Positions 10,901 through 25,900 of a stretch of 64,000 nucleotides of DNA are shown here, one piece after another. The stretch's first letter is position 1, and the number at the start of each line of letters is the position of its first letter. Both the position numbers and the translations under genes were made by a program. The DNA is from Melanocharis versteri (lineage: Eukaryota > Chordata > Aves > Passeriformes > Melanocharitidae), in assembly GCA_013397845.1 (NCBI GenBank), contig VZTG01001868.1:62001-126000 (forward strand), in the 5' to 3' direction. The notes beneath the pieces were generated by a model. It was not told where the DNA came from, did no database searches, and saw only the letters and a list, made by a program, of their open reading frames with translations.

Positions 10901-13900
10901 GGTACTTCTACATTCCTTTGAACTGTTGTTGAATGTGCTAATAATGTATTAATTTGAAGAGATTAAAAATAACTTGAGATGATAGTAGTGGAGTTGTAAA
11001 ATGTAATCTAGATGTGATTTTAACATGATGTGGGCTACCAGTTACCATAGTGTAAAATGTAAACAGCTGGAATTAGACTCTGTGTCCTTCCAAAGCCCGC
11101 TTTGTTCACTCAAAGCTGTGAAACAACCTCTCCACGACCACGGCTATGAAAACACTGCTCCGTTTTTTCCACAAGAAGGGGACCAAACTTCTTGTTCCCA
11201 TGCTGAGTGCAGGTTTAGGGGTATTAGTTCTGTTACATGTGAATTACAAAGAATTGGATTGAAGCATTGACTTTGATTTTATTTGGCAGGTGAATAATGA
11301 TCCTGAGTGCCGTTCTTCTCCTTATTCCTGCAAAAGGTCCATTAGTTTATTCTTTTCTGGGGATGAACAGATAAAGATGAGCAGTGAAGTCACCTATAAA
11401 GGATTTGGGTAATTGCAGTCATGTTTCTAATGCTGTAGTTATATTGCAGTTAATATTATTTTGATAACAGAGATGTAAACTTATTCTTGGTAGCTTGAAA
11501 AAGCATTCAGACCACAGCTGCAATAATCACTCCCCATTTACAGAGTAGTGTCTGAGGAAGGTGATACCTGAATTAGTGGTATATAGAATTAAGTGTCATC
11601 ATTGGCATTCATTATTTTTGCTGTTATTTGCAAATTCATTTGGTTTAGTGGAGTTACTTAATATTTACATCAGAGATTTTCAATTGTATGAGGAATTCAT
11701 TACATCAGCAAGTGACTTATTTGTAATGGTTACATTTTCTAATGTAGGAATATTTTTGGTTCTGTGTGTCATTCCAGAGTACGATTGCCTTATGTTATTG
11801 GAAACTTACACATCCAGAAACTAGCTGGATACTTCCTAGTCCGGCACCAGTATGCCTTTACCCTGGCTTGGGATGGGACATCTGCAGTGTACATCAAAAT
11901 GGCACCAGAGTACCTGGGCAAAACCCACGGGCTGTGTGGAAACAATAATGCTATTCTTCAGGATGATCTGGAAACTAGTTATGGTGAGTATTTAAGGTAC
12001 TTCCTGTTGTGTAATGCAGTGACTTTTGGGGTTTTTTTTCTGGTGAGATAAATGTTACTTTGCTTAGTTTTTAGTTGTAATGCTGATTGAATTTAAGATG
12101 GGCGACTTTTGAAAAGAAAAATATGATATGGACATATTTCTGCTAAATGATATTTAGTGAAGATGACTAATTTCAATGTAGATGGGGCTTTAGAGAGGAA
12201 GATCTTAAAGCTGTCTTACTCAATTACCTACAATGGCATTTGTACTTCAGTTTCCTGGAACCTGAAAGGTAGAATCTGCTTTTAAATGTTCACCACCCTT
12301 TTAGAAATTTTGCAGCCTGTGGAAGCTTGAGTATTGCTATTGGAAATAAGTCAATAATTAGTAAGTCAAATCAAAGAAAACCGTCAAATCCTGTTTGATC
12401 GGCGTTTCATTTGTGCTAACGCTTTCAGAATTAATCAGTGATCCTTCAATGTCAGCTTCAGACCACTTCCAAGTCTTGGCTTTCAGTAAATAGTGAGTGA
12501 AGACATATATAAAATGAGTAAGAAAAGAAAACAGGGGAAAAAGATCAGGTCCCTCTAAAAATATCTCAAGTTAGGCCATAAAAACTTCTGGAAACCATTG
12601 CTTTGGGCTGTTTAACTGTTGGTTCCTCCTCTTTAACTTGAGGGTATTTCTGTGGAGCACTGCTTCGAAGGTCAGAGTGGATGTGGAGCTTCAAATCTCT
12701 GTTATTCATGCATTCCACTCAGTTTCAGAAAGCACCAGCCCTGCACTGTTGACAGTCATTACCCCCACTAATACTCTGCTCACTAAATCAAGTTGTTTAT
12801 AATAATACCAAGATCAAGGGGTCATTTCTCTGGAGAATCTCCTCTCACCTTTCTCAGTGTCTCAGTCCCTTAAAGCTGCATTTGTAGCACAAGTGAATTC
12901 TCTGTGCACGAGCTTTACCCACTTAGCTTGGGGAGCAGTAGTAATAAAGATGTGGCAAGATATGCATTTTTGGGTAATCCAAGGAGTAATCAGTGTCACC
13001 ACCTGTCCAAGGTGGATAATAATAATGATGGATTAGTTGGTTTAACCCTAGTGTGGACATTTCTACTTAAATAAAAGAGTCACACCTGTATTGTGCTAAT
13101 TCAGAACATTATTTTGTACTGTTGCAGTGACCCAGGAATGCCTTGTCTTTCTTCGGCTTTAGACTCCCTGTTGGGAATTTCATGTAAAGTAACAGCATAG
13201 ACCTGTGTATATACAATTTATTAAAGCTTTTCTTTCCTTTATTCCTTTGATGGATAAAGGCAGGCACTGTCCTTCTCCTCTAAAGCTCATCCTTGCCTGA
13301 GTAAGCTGCTTTCTGCCATCCTAAAGCCCACTTCTGTAGTTCCTTTTAAAAGTATTTTTTGCTCCTTGAAAGGACCAGATTGATTTCAGCCGATTCACTT
13401 AGTAGTAGGAAGGGTTAGGTGTTCTCTTCTTGATGTGCGTTGGTAATTGAACTGTTTCCCTGGGAAATCCTATAGAAACACTGTTTTTATTCCAAGTCAC
13501 TGTGTTACTCTGTGTGTATGTGTGTGTGTCTTGTCTAGGAAAACTGACAGATGATGTAACAGAATTTGTAGAGAGCTGGCAGGAAAATCCTCCACAAGGA
13601 GCACCCGACTGGGATAAATCTCTTCTCAATGAACCACCGTGCCTGACACAAAGCCATGAATCTCTGCAGGTTTGGATCAACACAAAAGGATTACTGACAA
13701 TAGTTGGTGATTCTAATTGGAGCAAGAATTTGACTTAATTTGAATGTTCAATTAATAATTTGACAACTTTTAAAGCTTTGAAGGAGACTGGAAATATTAG
13801 CACCTTGTTTTGGGAGAGATTAATTAAAATGCTTGCTGCATCAGATCTTCCCTTGTCCTCTAATCACTTCCCCTCCACCCTGCCCCCCACCTTGTCTTCC

Positions 13901-16900
13901 AAATTTAATTCTTGATCTTTTCAAATATTATACTTTTAGTATACTTTTGTGTGTGACTATGAAACTGAATGAGTGACAAGTTGTAAAATATGGGATTCTT
14001 CTAGAACTAGTACCCATTCCTTCCCTTAGGGAGGATAGAAACAAGCAAGGAAGCAAAACCAGAGTCAGAGTACAGTTCATGTGCCCATGTTTAAAAAGAG
14101 AATTATTGTTGCTTTTTCCATGACATTGAAGTAATTTTTCCTTTTAATTAGTATTTTCAGGATACAGCCCTTAAATTAAAGTGCTTTGAAACTAAAGCTG
14201 ATGCCAGCTACAGTTTATTTCTCTTGCCTTTTACTGTGTAATTTAATTAAAATGGAGACTTTTTTCAGGTCGTCTTGGCTTAGTTGCAAAACTATCTGTG
14301 CTCTTTTTGGGGAAGGGATATGTTTTATTACCACTGGTATGACCTTGGATAAAAGAGTCAATGTTATGGAAACTCTGGCATGGAGAGCAATATGTTGCTA
14401 AACACTGCTTCTATTTGGTGGGAGGAAAGTGATTCCTAGACACAGACAGATGTCTGTTCTGATTTTCCACAGCATTCTATTTTATTCTGCTTATGTTTAT
14501 TTTTGAAAACCTCATTACAACAGCTGTCTCTTTCATTTCAGAGGGCATATGCTCTGTGTAATATCCTGTTACATCCCCCATTTAAACAATGTCATGAGTA
14601 TGTGAGTCCTCTTTCTTTTATGGCAAGCTGCACAAACGATCTCTGCATGTAAGTGAATGTTTTTGGCTAATTCCAAAGCTATTCTAAAAAAAAAGCATGG
14701 TCTGTCTATTATAAGAATGAATTACAGATGTTAGATGAATTGATTTGTGGCTTTCCCTGCGTGTAAGTTTTTATCTAATGTTGTTCTGTTATGTTGCTTT
14801 TCTCATTTGTTCTGGTTTTACTGCTGTGGAATGCTGTGGAGTTTTCTTTGGTATAAGAATGGCCAAAGTCAGGCCCAGATATTTTCCCAATGTGTTAGTT
14901 AATCTCCCCTGAATACGTCATCTGTTTTGATTCTGAGTGTACAACATCGTTAGGTGCCTTCTGCCGTTCTAAAGCCTTCTTACTGTAATGAAAAGTCATA
15001 GTGAAGGGGTCAGTTTGGCTTCTGCAGGCTGTATGTTAATCCATTGAAAAGAGAAATTTGATAACCATTTGAACTTATGCTAACATTTTGTAACCTCCTA
15101 TACTTCTGGTCTTAGCAGCTTTGACTAGTTAAATTAAAAAAAAATAAGGCAGGTCAGAAGATAATTTCCGTTTCTTGTACCCCGTTGGCTCACTTGTAGA
15201 AATTTCACACTTCCTTCTTGTGAATTTTCTGCAGGATGTTATTCCTTCTGTAAGACTCAAGACCTCATTGAAGCCTCTTTATACTGCTGTGTTTCTGGCT
15301 TTTGTGGATTTATTCAGGAAAATAGTGTCTAGTCTGAAATGTATTGATACTTATACTGATGACCTCTCTTCAGGGGTGGCAGAAAGTGGTTTTTATCCTT
15401 TTAAGAATTTTAAGCTAGTCCAACAGCACAGTACTTTAGAACATTGTTAAAGTAGATTCAAACAGTGTGATTGAATGCAATGAAGGAGCATTCACGAGGT
15501 TATGAGTGTGTGTTTGAATGGAGGTACAAAATATGTCACTTTTTATTTGTGTAAGGTCAGCAGCTGATGATGCAACTTGGTGTCGAGCACTCACTGAGTA
15601 TGCCAGAGCATGTGCCCAAGCAGGAAAGCCGCTTCATGGATGGCGTGTGCACTTCCAGCAGTGTGGTAATGCCCGTGCTCTTGTTCTTGGAAATGCTGCT
15701 TGGTCCTTGTGTTTTGAAAAGAGTGTCCTTCATAGCTTTACTTTGCCTTTCTCGAGTTTTGGACTCATATAATTCTTAATGAAGCTACTAAGTGTGTCAA
15801 AGTCACTTCAAGGCTACATAAATGCAATGGATTTTCTCTTTAGTATGTGCAATTTATACTGATTTTATTTAAAGCACTAAGCTTATTGCAATGTGATTCT
15901 TTAAGGTGATTAACCATTTTTATTTTCATGGGGCTACTCTTTCAAATATTGTCAAAGTCTTGATGGCTTTGTGGTATATAAAATGTGCGTCATGAGTGTT
16001 AAAAATTTAAATTGTGCTTGCATAAGACTTCATCTTACAAGTCACATAGAGTAAATTTGAAAGAGGTTATCTAATTTTTTCACCTGCCTGGAGCACAGGA
16101 CCAAAACTGCTTTGTCATGTGTGACAGAAGATTTCCCCTGTGGTTCCAAAAAATCTCTGTTTAATGGGTGTCCTGACCACTTCTGGTGATTGTCTGAGTA
16201 CCTGTCTTGGTTTGAAAGACAGGTGTCTGCTAACTTCTGGTGATGGTCTGAGTATCGAAATAGCTCTGCTCTGGGAAAGTGTGACTTAAGATTATTCCTT
16301 CTTAATGCACCTGTAATGGAGAGAATGTGAGTATGTAAATATATATCAATTCTCTGTGTGTTAGGAAACCCATTGTTTTAGACAATGTTTATCTAGAGAA
16401 CAGATACTCAACCGACTTGCCAGAAAATAAATATCTGAAAGAAACATGCGCAACCTGTTTAAGCCCTGTGACAGCAGCTCTACACCTTTTAATTCCTCTA
16501 CCTGTTTCTATATTTCAGTCATTACCTGTGCTGAACCCTTGACCTACAGTGAATGCATCAACTGCTGCCCTGTTTCGTGTCACCAGCAATCTCAGTGCAT
16601 CGGCAGTGAGCTTCACTGCGTTGATGGCTGCTACTGCCCAGATGGTGAGTTTGGTCCTCAAAACCATATTTGATTCCATAAAACATTCAGATTCCTCCCC
16701 AGGTTTACATCCCTACATGACCTGACTAGTTTAAAGCATTCCCAGGAGCTCTTTATAAACTGAGTGCCAACAGTGTGGGGTAACTGACCTTGTTTTAGTT
16801 ACTGACAAGAGCCTTTTCCTCCCTGTAAAAAGTAGAAATAGGTTTCAGCACACATCCACATTCTGGCAGTAGATACACAATTTCAGTGAAAAATGGGGTT

Positions 16901-19900
16901 TGCTCTACTGTTGCAGGGCAGCCATCCTGATTGTGGAGGTTGCTGATTGGTTTTTGTTGGTGAGGGGAGGATTATTTTGGTGGCTTGGGTTTGGGTTTTT
17001 TTAGTTTGTTTGTTTGTTTTATTCCTGGTTAAGGGTGTTTAGGAAAGCGCAAAGCCACGATATAAATAAAAGCTCGCTCCTGTGGCCAGAAACATGTTTT
17101 GATACTGAGGTTCTTAGACTGTTGTATGATTCTGGCAAGTGAGGTATTTACCAGTGTGGCCTGTAGCAAAAAATTGCCTTCATCACCAAAATAGATGTTG
17201 ATATCCAGTTTTCCCCTAGTTATTGGCTTCTCTTGGGTACATAATTTTGTATAAAAGAGGACAGAGAAAGTTGTGCCGTGGATCTTCAAATCCTGTCTCT
17301 TATATGTACCCTGATTATTTGTAAGTTTAATCATATTTGTCATAAGTTATGCCTTTTATGGTTTGGTAAAGCCTTTTTTGCTTCTGGTTCTCTGATCAGA
17401 AATGAATAATAATAATTATAGTAATAATTTAAAAAGCAAAAAAAAAATTCAGTACAATAAGGACCATAGAGGCAAAGATTTGTAAATGTGTTTTAAAAAA
17501 AAAGCCAAAAGTATTCAAAGCAGCATGGCTTCTATATTTGGGTTTGTTATTTTGTGTGTGTGGTTTCCTCTCCCTCTCACCCAGTATTAAGTATTTGTTA
17601 CTTGCTCTATGTTTTGTGTATCTCAAGAAATTTAGTGACTTGTTACCTGCAATATAATTTATTTGATACAATTCAAATGCACTTTTTGGTGAAAGTTACT
17701 AATAAGTAGTCTAGAGTTTTATTACCATACATGACCATTTGTGTTGTTCTTGAATGTAATTGTGAACGCTCGGTCAGTCATTGGCATGGATATTTCACTT
17801 TTTTCTTGTTTTTTTTAATTCTTCTAGGCTTAATTTATGAAAATGAATTGTGTGTCAAGCCTATGGACTGTCCGTGTGACTACCATGGAAGTTTCTTTGA
17901 AATGGGTTCAGTGGTTTATGAAGAATGTAATAACTGGTGAGTAATTTTTCTTACTACATTGTGAACCAAATCCTTCTGTGATCATGAGAGACAACTTCTT
18001 CAAGGCCTGTTTCAGTTAAAAAATGAATAAACTAGATAAGTAGTCACTGTTTCTACATAAAAAACCCTGTTGTTCCATATATGTTTTGTGATTAAAGAAA
18101 AGATAAACTATTAAGCTATTAATATGGAAGAAGAGAAAATGACAAATATTGCAGAGAATACTTTAATATTTAGTACTGTTTTTCACTTTGCATTCTCCCT
18201 TAAAAATAAAAAGAATCTAGATTTCAATATCTTAGCAGGAGAATTACTTTACTTTTGTCTCCTCTTTGTATTGTCTCACTTGGACATAAAGAGCCTAATG
18301 TAATTGTGACATTAAGCTGCTGTTTTGGAATTTCTAAGTTAATTTTATAAATTGGAAAGAAAAAATTGTAGGAAGAGGAAGTGCCTTTTATTGGTTCACC
18401 TTAACTGAAGAAAATGGATGAGCTTGCAGATGTGCAACTTTTTTTTTTCCCCACAACCGTTCTATCTTTAAAAGTCATAAGATTCAAATTGGCTGTGTTT
18501 CTGCTTCTCAGTGTTATTAATCCTTAACTTTTCTAATGGTTATTAAGGAGCTGAAAAGAAATGATAGTGATACTGGATGCATGGGTGAAATTTTATATGA
18601 TCATGTCCTCATGACAAGCTTCCAGGCATTCTAAAGACTGCGATAACTCTGTTGTACCCTTTTGTAAGACTCAAAACACTTGGTGCTCGTTCCATAGAGA
18701 AGGAATCCAGGAAGAACAACTTAGGGACAGCCATGTATTGTTCCCGAATATAAAAGTATGAAAACTTTTTGTTTTGATTTCAGCACCTGCATTGGAGGAA
18801 AGTGGATCTGTACAAATCTTACATGTCCAGGTATGGGAAAGTCTCAAATACTTCACTGTTTGATAACTCAATTCTTATTTCAGGTAATATAGTACTTTTA
18901 GATGTTAATATGATATTTCAGTATGTAATTTGCATTTTTATTTCTACCTACACACTCAGTAGATCAAATACTAGAGTGGTCTGGCTTACCAGTTAACTGT
19001 GTTAATAATCAGTTCTAAAAATCAGTTTTAAGAGCCACAAATTAAATATCTGTAATATAAGGATGACACACATTATTGCCTCCTTCTGAGGGAGGAGCTG
19101 TTCAGGTATCCTGGCCTGGCATCAGGTAGGAACTCCGTAACAAATGCAAGGAAAAGTTTAAGTTGCTAACCGTGTTCCTAATACCTGGTTGAAATACGAA
19201 TAGAATTTTATAAATTGCAGAATGTATCAGAGTGTATGAACTCTACAGCAGTAATAACTGTGGAGAGTACACTGTCTTTACTATATGCTTACGTGCATTA
19301 TTCATTTTGTTTGCCAGCTGAATGCTCAGTTTCAGGAGACACTCATTTCGTGACCTTTGATGGGCGCAAATACACTTTCCAAGCCACCTGCCAATATATT
19401 CTGGCAAAGAGCCGCACGTCTGGAATGTTCACCATATCCTTGCAAAATGCTCCTTGTGGACAGGTAAGACTTGCAGCCTTCTAATGTTTATATCCTGAAG
19501 GGTCTGTTAACTGGGGGGAAAAGTATTTAAAAAGAAAAGCAAGCTACAAGCCTGTACGTATATAGCTAAGGGTGCTATTGAAGGTGATTCTAAGGATGCT
19601 CCTATTTTATGTTTGAAAGTTGGTGATGCTGTGCACAGAAGTCACCAGATATTTTGTCTGCCTTATGTCCCAGACCCATTCTTTCCTTGGTTTTGTATGT
19701 GCATTTCTGAGCATGTATTACAAAAGCTATGTGTGAGGTATAGAACACTGGTAAGGTTTTTGACTACAGAGTTTCATTTTTATCACAGTCTTGATAGGGC
19801 TTATAGTTTTCAGGAAGTTATGTCAAGATAGAAAAGATCTTAAAAATGCATATGTGGTATGGGAAGTGCAGGTGACTGAGCTTAGCCATTTTCTGAATCA

Positions 19901-22900
19901 GCCTTTTCTCACTGTCTGAGTTCTACATGTGCAGGTAAGGGCAGAATTTGGCCCACATTTATATTAAGGTCATGATTACCAAGCTGTTGGACTCGCAATA
20001 GGAGAAAGACTTTGTATCTTTGCCAGATTTATGTTCTGTCTCCAATGGCCTTCTGTGACAACTTTTATTTAGAAGCGGCTGTACAGGCATTTGAAGTGGA
20101 TATGGCCTTAAATATGACTTTGCTGTAATTCTAGACCATCTATATATATTAGGCCCACATTGTTACATAATTCATATAAAATCAGGTTTAAGCACCATTA
20201 CTTTGTATTTCTGTGGAAGTAACTACGTTAGTTTTCTTTTGTGTTCTAAATAAATGTATGATTCTATAAGTCCTTTTACATTAATGATTGCAGTCATTCT
20301 TCTCTGCAGTTTCTATTGTTCACGCACTTGAGGTTTCCTTGGGGAAATGAAGTGGTTACATAAGTTGTCATGCTACACTTTCTTAAGGCATATTTAAGTA
20401 GTCATTTTCTATTTCTGCCTTTTAACCTACTTCTCTGGATGACAGAAGAGACTTTTAAGTAGGAAGTTAGAATAAAGTTGCAGTGACAAGTTTATTGTAA
20501 TAGAAATTATTTATTTGCAGTCCAGGTAAGAGATAGGAGACTGAGTGCAGGGAGTCCCCTCATCTCAGTGATAAAAGCTGAGAGGTATGAAAAATAGCTT
20601 AACTGGATAGAGACCACATATATTCTGAAACTTGATGATCCACAAATAAATGTCTCTTCTATGGTTCCTAGGAAAAGTTTCTCAGGACACCAGGTGAGAG
20701 ATGTGACAGAGCCTAGAAGTTACCGCTGTTGAAAAAGTGGATTTCTGGGTAGCAAATAAAATTTCTATGTAACACTCTAATAGCCTTTAGCTCTTTGAGA
20801 TAGAAGTGTTACGGTGAGAGCTGTGAAATGAAATCTTGGCAAGGACATGCACATTTAAAAAACTTCTAGGCTTTAACCTCTGTGTGCATTACTCTTGTGA
20901 TCCTGCTAGGATTTCCTGCTTATAGGAAGATTGAGGCTGTTTGAAGATGTGTTTGGTTGTTGTTACAATTCCCCACTTCAAGGACGTATTTGAGTTAGCT
21001 TGGTTTTATTTTAACAAGTTGGGCTGGCTTCGTTCTGTGCTAGCCTTGGAATCCTGAGGAGCTGATTAAGTTAATATCCTCTCAAAGGGGAAAAAAAAAG
21101 AATAGATGTGAAACGAAACATAAGCATAGGCATACATCTATTCACTCAGTGTCATATGCTTAGTATTTGGCAGAGTCCAAGAAGCTTGAGAAAGGTGGTT
21201 GTGTATAGTCTAGCTGCACTGTATCCTGGAAGAAAAGCAAAGGAAATCCTCAGAGAAACTGTCTAGGCAACTTTTTTATCAAATAAGAGTTGAGTCCCAA
21301 GTGGCTTCTGGCAGAAGCTCGCAGCAAGGTACCTTTCAGCCTGACCTGCTGAAAAGCCCATCGGTGGAACAAATACCTGCTGTGGTAATGAGCAAAGTAT
21401 GTATGTGTGTCTTGTTGCCTTGTGTTAGGGAACACTCCTCTCTGTGTACGAAACAGACGGAGCTGTGCTTTTTGGTTTAGTTGTTGTGGTTACTTTTTGT
21501 TGGGGAAAGTGATAACCAAACTAGTTGGCTTTCTGCAGCACTGGTGAGTCTGCAGAGAGCCTTGCAGTAACTCTTGCATTCTTCTTCAGCCTGACTTAGT
21601 GACTTTGCTTAATGTGTCTCTGTGTCCAGGTGGTTTGTAGGTGGAAAAAACCAGGTTCTCTTGGCTTTTACTGCGTGTTGGGCTTCAAACTTCACCTAGC
21701 CTTTAACAAAGGTAACCTGATCAGTCCCTAACAGGTATAGATTTTACAGAGGTCTGAGTAAAGCATTCTGGATGTTAACAATCAGGTGGGTAATCAGAGG
21801 ATTATGGGATATGTCCCAGAGCTACATGCTGCTAATTTAATCATCAGTGTACAGGTGGGAAGAGGGTAGTGAGAACAGTGTGTGTAGTATAATGCAAGAA
21901 TGTGGGGCTTCAGCACAGCTATTCAAGTGTCTAATTATCAACCAGCTGGTACCACTTGGCAGAAGAGCTGCTTTTCAGTTCCCCAGGCACCCTCCATTAT
22001 CTATTTTTCCCATTTATAAAAATTAATGAATTGAAATGGGAAGCTAAAAGATTTGTAATGTGGAATCTCATATTTCTTGATGGTTTGAGATTTTGTGTGC
22101 TTCTTTAAAAAAAGCCTTATCACTCCCATCTCATTCAAGCAGACTAGAAAATGTGGAAAGAAAATACCTGGGGAGATTTTAGCTTTCTGAATCACAAAGA
22201 ATCCAGTCATCCTGAGCCTTAGAGTTGGTGACATAAGCAGTCATCAGGCAACAAGTTATTTCAAAACGATGTGAAATTTTGTTTAAGCACTTTCTGGAAG
22301 GAGAAGCAGTCAAGTGATCAGCACAGCTTAACCTTATCTGAGTTTCAGGTGACAGCCTCACTGGCTTTGTAGTTGGTATGATGAGAAGGTCCTCTGAATG
22401 TAGATTTTTTTTTTTTTTTTTTTTTTAAGTGTCTAGTGAGAGAAATGGCCATTCCTGTGAAAACACCTGCCAAAAGCTGGCAGGGCCAGTGCTGTGAAAG
22501 AAACAGTCTATTTGAACAGAGAACAATTGTCAGGCAGAATTTCTCCTTCGGTTTAAGCCTTAAGGAATAATAAAGCTTTTGTCGATACGGTGTAGTAATG
22601 TATATACTATGGAGGGTTGTTTTCTTGGTTCTCTGCTCTTCATGCAGTTCTTTTATTTTCAGCTTTTTAAAAGACCAACAGTATTGTCAATTTGTAGCCA
22701 CTGTTGCTGAGTGAAATGCACAGAAACCTAATTTCTTAGTGAAGAGGCAAGACAGCAAGAAATGCTACAAGAGCATGGCTTCACAAGGCAGACGTTTGAA
22801 TTCACTGTCACTCCAGGAGAGCTTGTTGAGCTGATGAAATATCTCCAGTCATTTTTATAATTTTGTATTTTCAGGTTTCATTTTATCATTTCACCTGCTG

Positions 22901-25900
22901 GTGAAAGATCACTGTTGCATTATATCTAGAGACAGGGAAATTCTGCATGTAGTTTTTTTTAACCTTTACACACCACTGTGTGTACTTATGTCCATGGTAC
23001 TTGAAGAGCTGATAGATGGTCTGCTCTGTGCTAGTTCAGCACCTGTCAGAGCCACGTTGTGGTGGCCAGAGATCCTTGCAGCTCTAGAAATGATGTTTGA
23101 CGATCAGGGCAGCATTTGAAGTCCCAGTGAAAGTCAGAGTTGAATAAAAATGTAAATCTTTGAGCTGAACATTCTGATCTCTTTGCACTGTGGATGGTGC
23201 TATTCAGGGTACAATTTTTGATGTTTGTGCAACTGTCCAAAGGTCATCTTAACTATAACTTGTTCGGTGCCTCTTTTAGCACTGAAGATGCTTAAAACTT
23301 TACAGTTTCATCATTAGTTACGGCTTCACTGGAGGCAGTGGGGCTGAATAATGCAGCCTCTAACACCTCCGGTGGTTGTTTCTTGGCTGCAGCACTGTTC
23401 CAAATTCAATCAGTGTGAAATTTCCTGCGGGGAGACCGAGACTGCTCTTTTACCAAGTGATTTCAGACACGTCTGTGAATGTTCTGGTATATTCTGTTTC
23501 GAATTTGTGCTGAAAATGGTGTTGATAAGAGAGATGTTTTTGTTATGACGTTATGAGAGATCGCGGATGCATAGTCGAGATGAGAGTAAAATGAACAAAT
23601 AGAGTGACAAGAGTGGACCCAATTTTTGTCATTGTTCTGGAATACCTGTTAAATGGTTACAAGGTCTTGCAGTGAATGAGGCTGAGCAGAAGGTACAGGA
23701 GCTGGGTGCTTCCCCCTTTTGTCTGTAGATGGCAGGGAATGGACAGTCTCTGAACTTTATCCAGCCACACTAAGCCAGTGTAAACAACTCAGTGTCTCAA
23801 GCTATGGTGAAGAGATTTGAGTGTAGAAGGAGTGGCAGAAACCTAATTTCCTTCTAGATTAATGAGAAAGTAAATTGTGGACTGGGATTCTGGTGCCTTT
23901 CAGCATGTAGCAAGGTCAGTGCTGACATGGTGAAGTTCAAGTCATCTCCCAATCCACCTCTGTGCCTATTTCTCTTTGATAGAACATTTTTCTTAAAAAA
24001 TTAAGTAATGATTGAATGCATTCTGTAAAAGAAAAAATCTGCTAACCTTCTGTAATTAATATACATACTTTAACAAGCCTTCTTTCCATATTGGCGTTGG
24101 AAGCCAGAGTACCTGCAGTGACTCTGGAAGGAAGTCCTGTCCTGAAAATTTTGATTGTAACTGACTTCTGTTAATCACCTCTCTGACTTGTTTCCATATT
24201 ATTAGAAGTGTATTTGTTGTAGAATTTCAGTTAATTAGCTGCTTTTGGTACTGTTGGCAATTAAATTTCACTGAAGAGTGCGGGTGTAATAAAAGGAAAT
24301 GAGGTTGGTCTAGAATTTTTTTTTTAGTATATTTCATGCAGACTGCAATGCAGTATTCCTACTCATGTTATTTTTTTTTTTCCTGTATGACATTTTGACT
24401 TGGAGAAGTGAAATGCAAATAATAAGCAATGGTAGCAGCAAGAAGCAAGCTGGGTCAGTTGGATATTGTAATATTATATGCTGTCATGATACTTCCTTTC
24501 TTATGTCAATATTTATCCTGGTATCTTATGAACATGCTCTACAATTCCCCTTAGAAATAAAGAATTTAAGTGCTGTTTTAAATAATGATTCACAATATAC
24601 TTCTGTCTTTCATTAATGTTTGCCTTTAAAAGAATTTTGTATCTTAAAATTTACTTTAAAAGAATGTGGTATATTAGAACACATTAAAGTACAAATCTAG
24701 AGTTTGGTGCACTGCTCTGTAGATAATGCAGCGTTGTTAGTGAGCATCAACTCAGCCGCAGTGGGTCTTTAATCAGGGTGTCTCATGAACTGGGGGTGTA
24801 TTGGTACTAAGCTGTGTGAGAATTGTTTAAATTTCTCTTTCCAAATCCCACTTCTGCGCTGTATTTGTATAGCAGGTTAGTCTTATTAAACACGCACGGG
24901 AAATCATTCAAAATACTGAATTTTCCTACTTAGCTGTACAGCTGCATGTCTTATAAGTGCACTCTGCTAAGAAGCAGGGTGTATCTTAAAATTTTCAATC
25001 CCCATTAAGTGTAACTTTTCTTGTTTGTTTTGCTGTCACTTGCAGAACCAGGATGGATCATGTATCCAATCCATCAGCCTTATTCTTAAGCAGGACCCCA
25101 AGAGGCAAGTGACTCTGACTCATTCAGGAGATGTTTTGATCTATGACCAGTACAAAATTAACCTGCCTTATGCGGATGGTAAGGAGCAATACATAAGCAT
25201 ATAACTCTTGTCAAACACTAGAGCAATATTTTAATGACATTTGTGCATGTTGTGATAGTGTCAATATTGCTGACATGCTGAAGTTAAAAGGCATTTTTAG
25301 TATCAATATTGTTATTTCTTAAGAAATGCTTCCCAAATTGAGTTTTTATGTACTTTTTACACCGATGGTAGGACTTGTGCAGTGGCTGCGTTGGGCTGGT
25401 TGTCTCTTACGTTGAGATTGTGTTTATTTTAGCAAGTCCAAATGCCATCCCTCACATTTGCAAGGTTTGTTAGTTCGTGCCTGAGGGGAAATTCTTTCCT
25501 CTGATGCTTGCATTGCATAATTTCTTCTCCCATTTTTGTAAGCAACTCATATAAATTTAAGCAGAAAGAACCCTATTGCTCCTTAGAGATGAGCTACAGA
25601 TTTTCAGACAAAAAATTGATTTTGTTTTTTTTTTGCTTTGAATGTATAAGTCTCTGTCCTGAAGGTGTCTGGCATTCTACATAGGGATATGTGATTGTGA
25701 GATTTAATGTTATCTTTCATGAGAGTTTTGTATGCAAATCATCAGTACATTTGATATCCGCAAGGCCTTGGCTCTTTGGGAATTTCACAAAAAAGGCTTT
25801 AACATAGAAAGCTTGTTCCTAGTTTTAGGATTAGTTTGTCTACAAAAAATGGTCTGTAGTGCTTATATCTTTAAGTTGATTTCATTTAGTTTACATTTAT

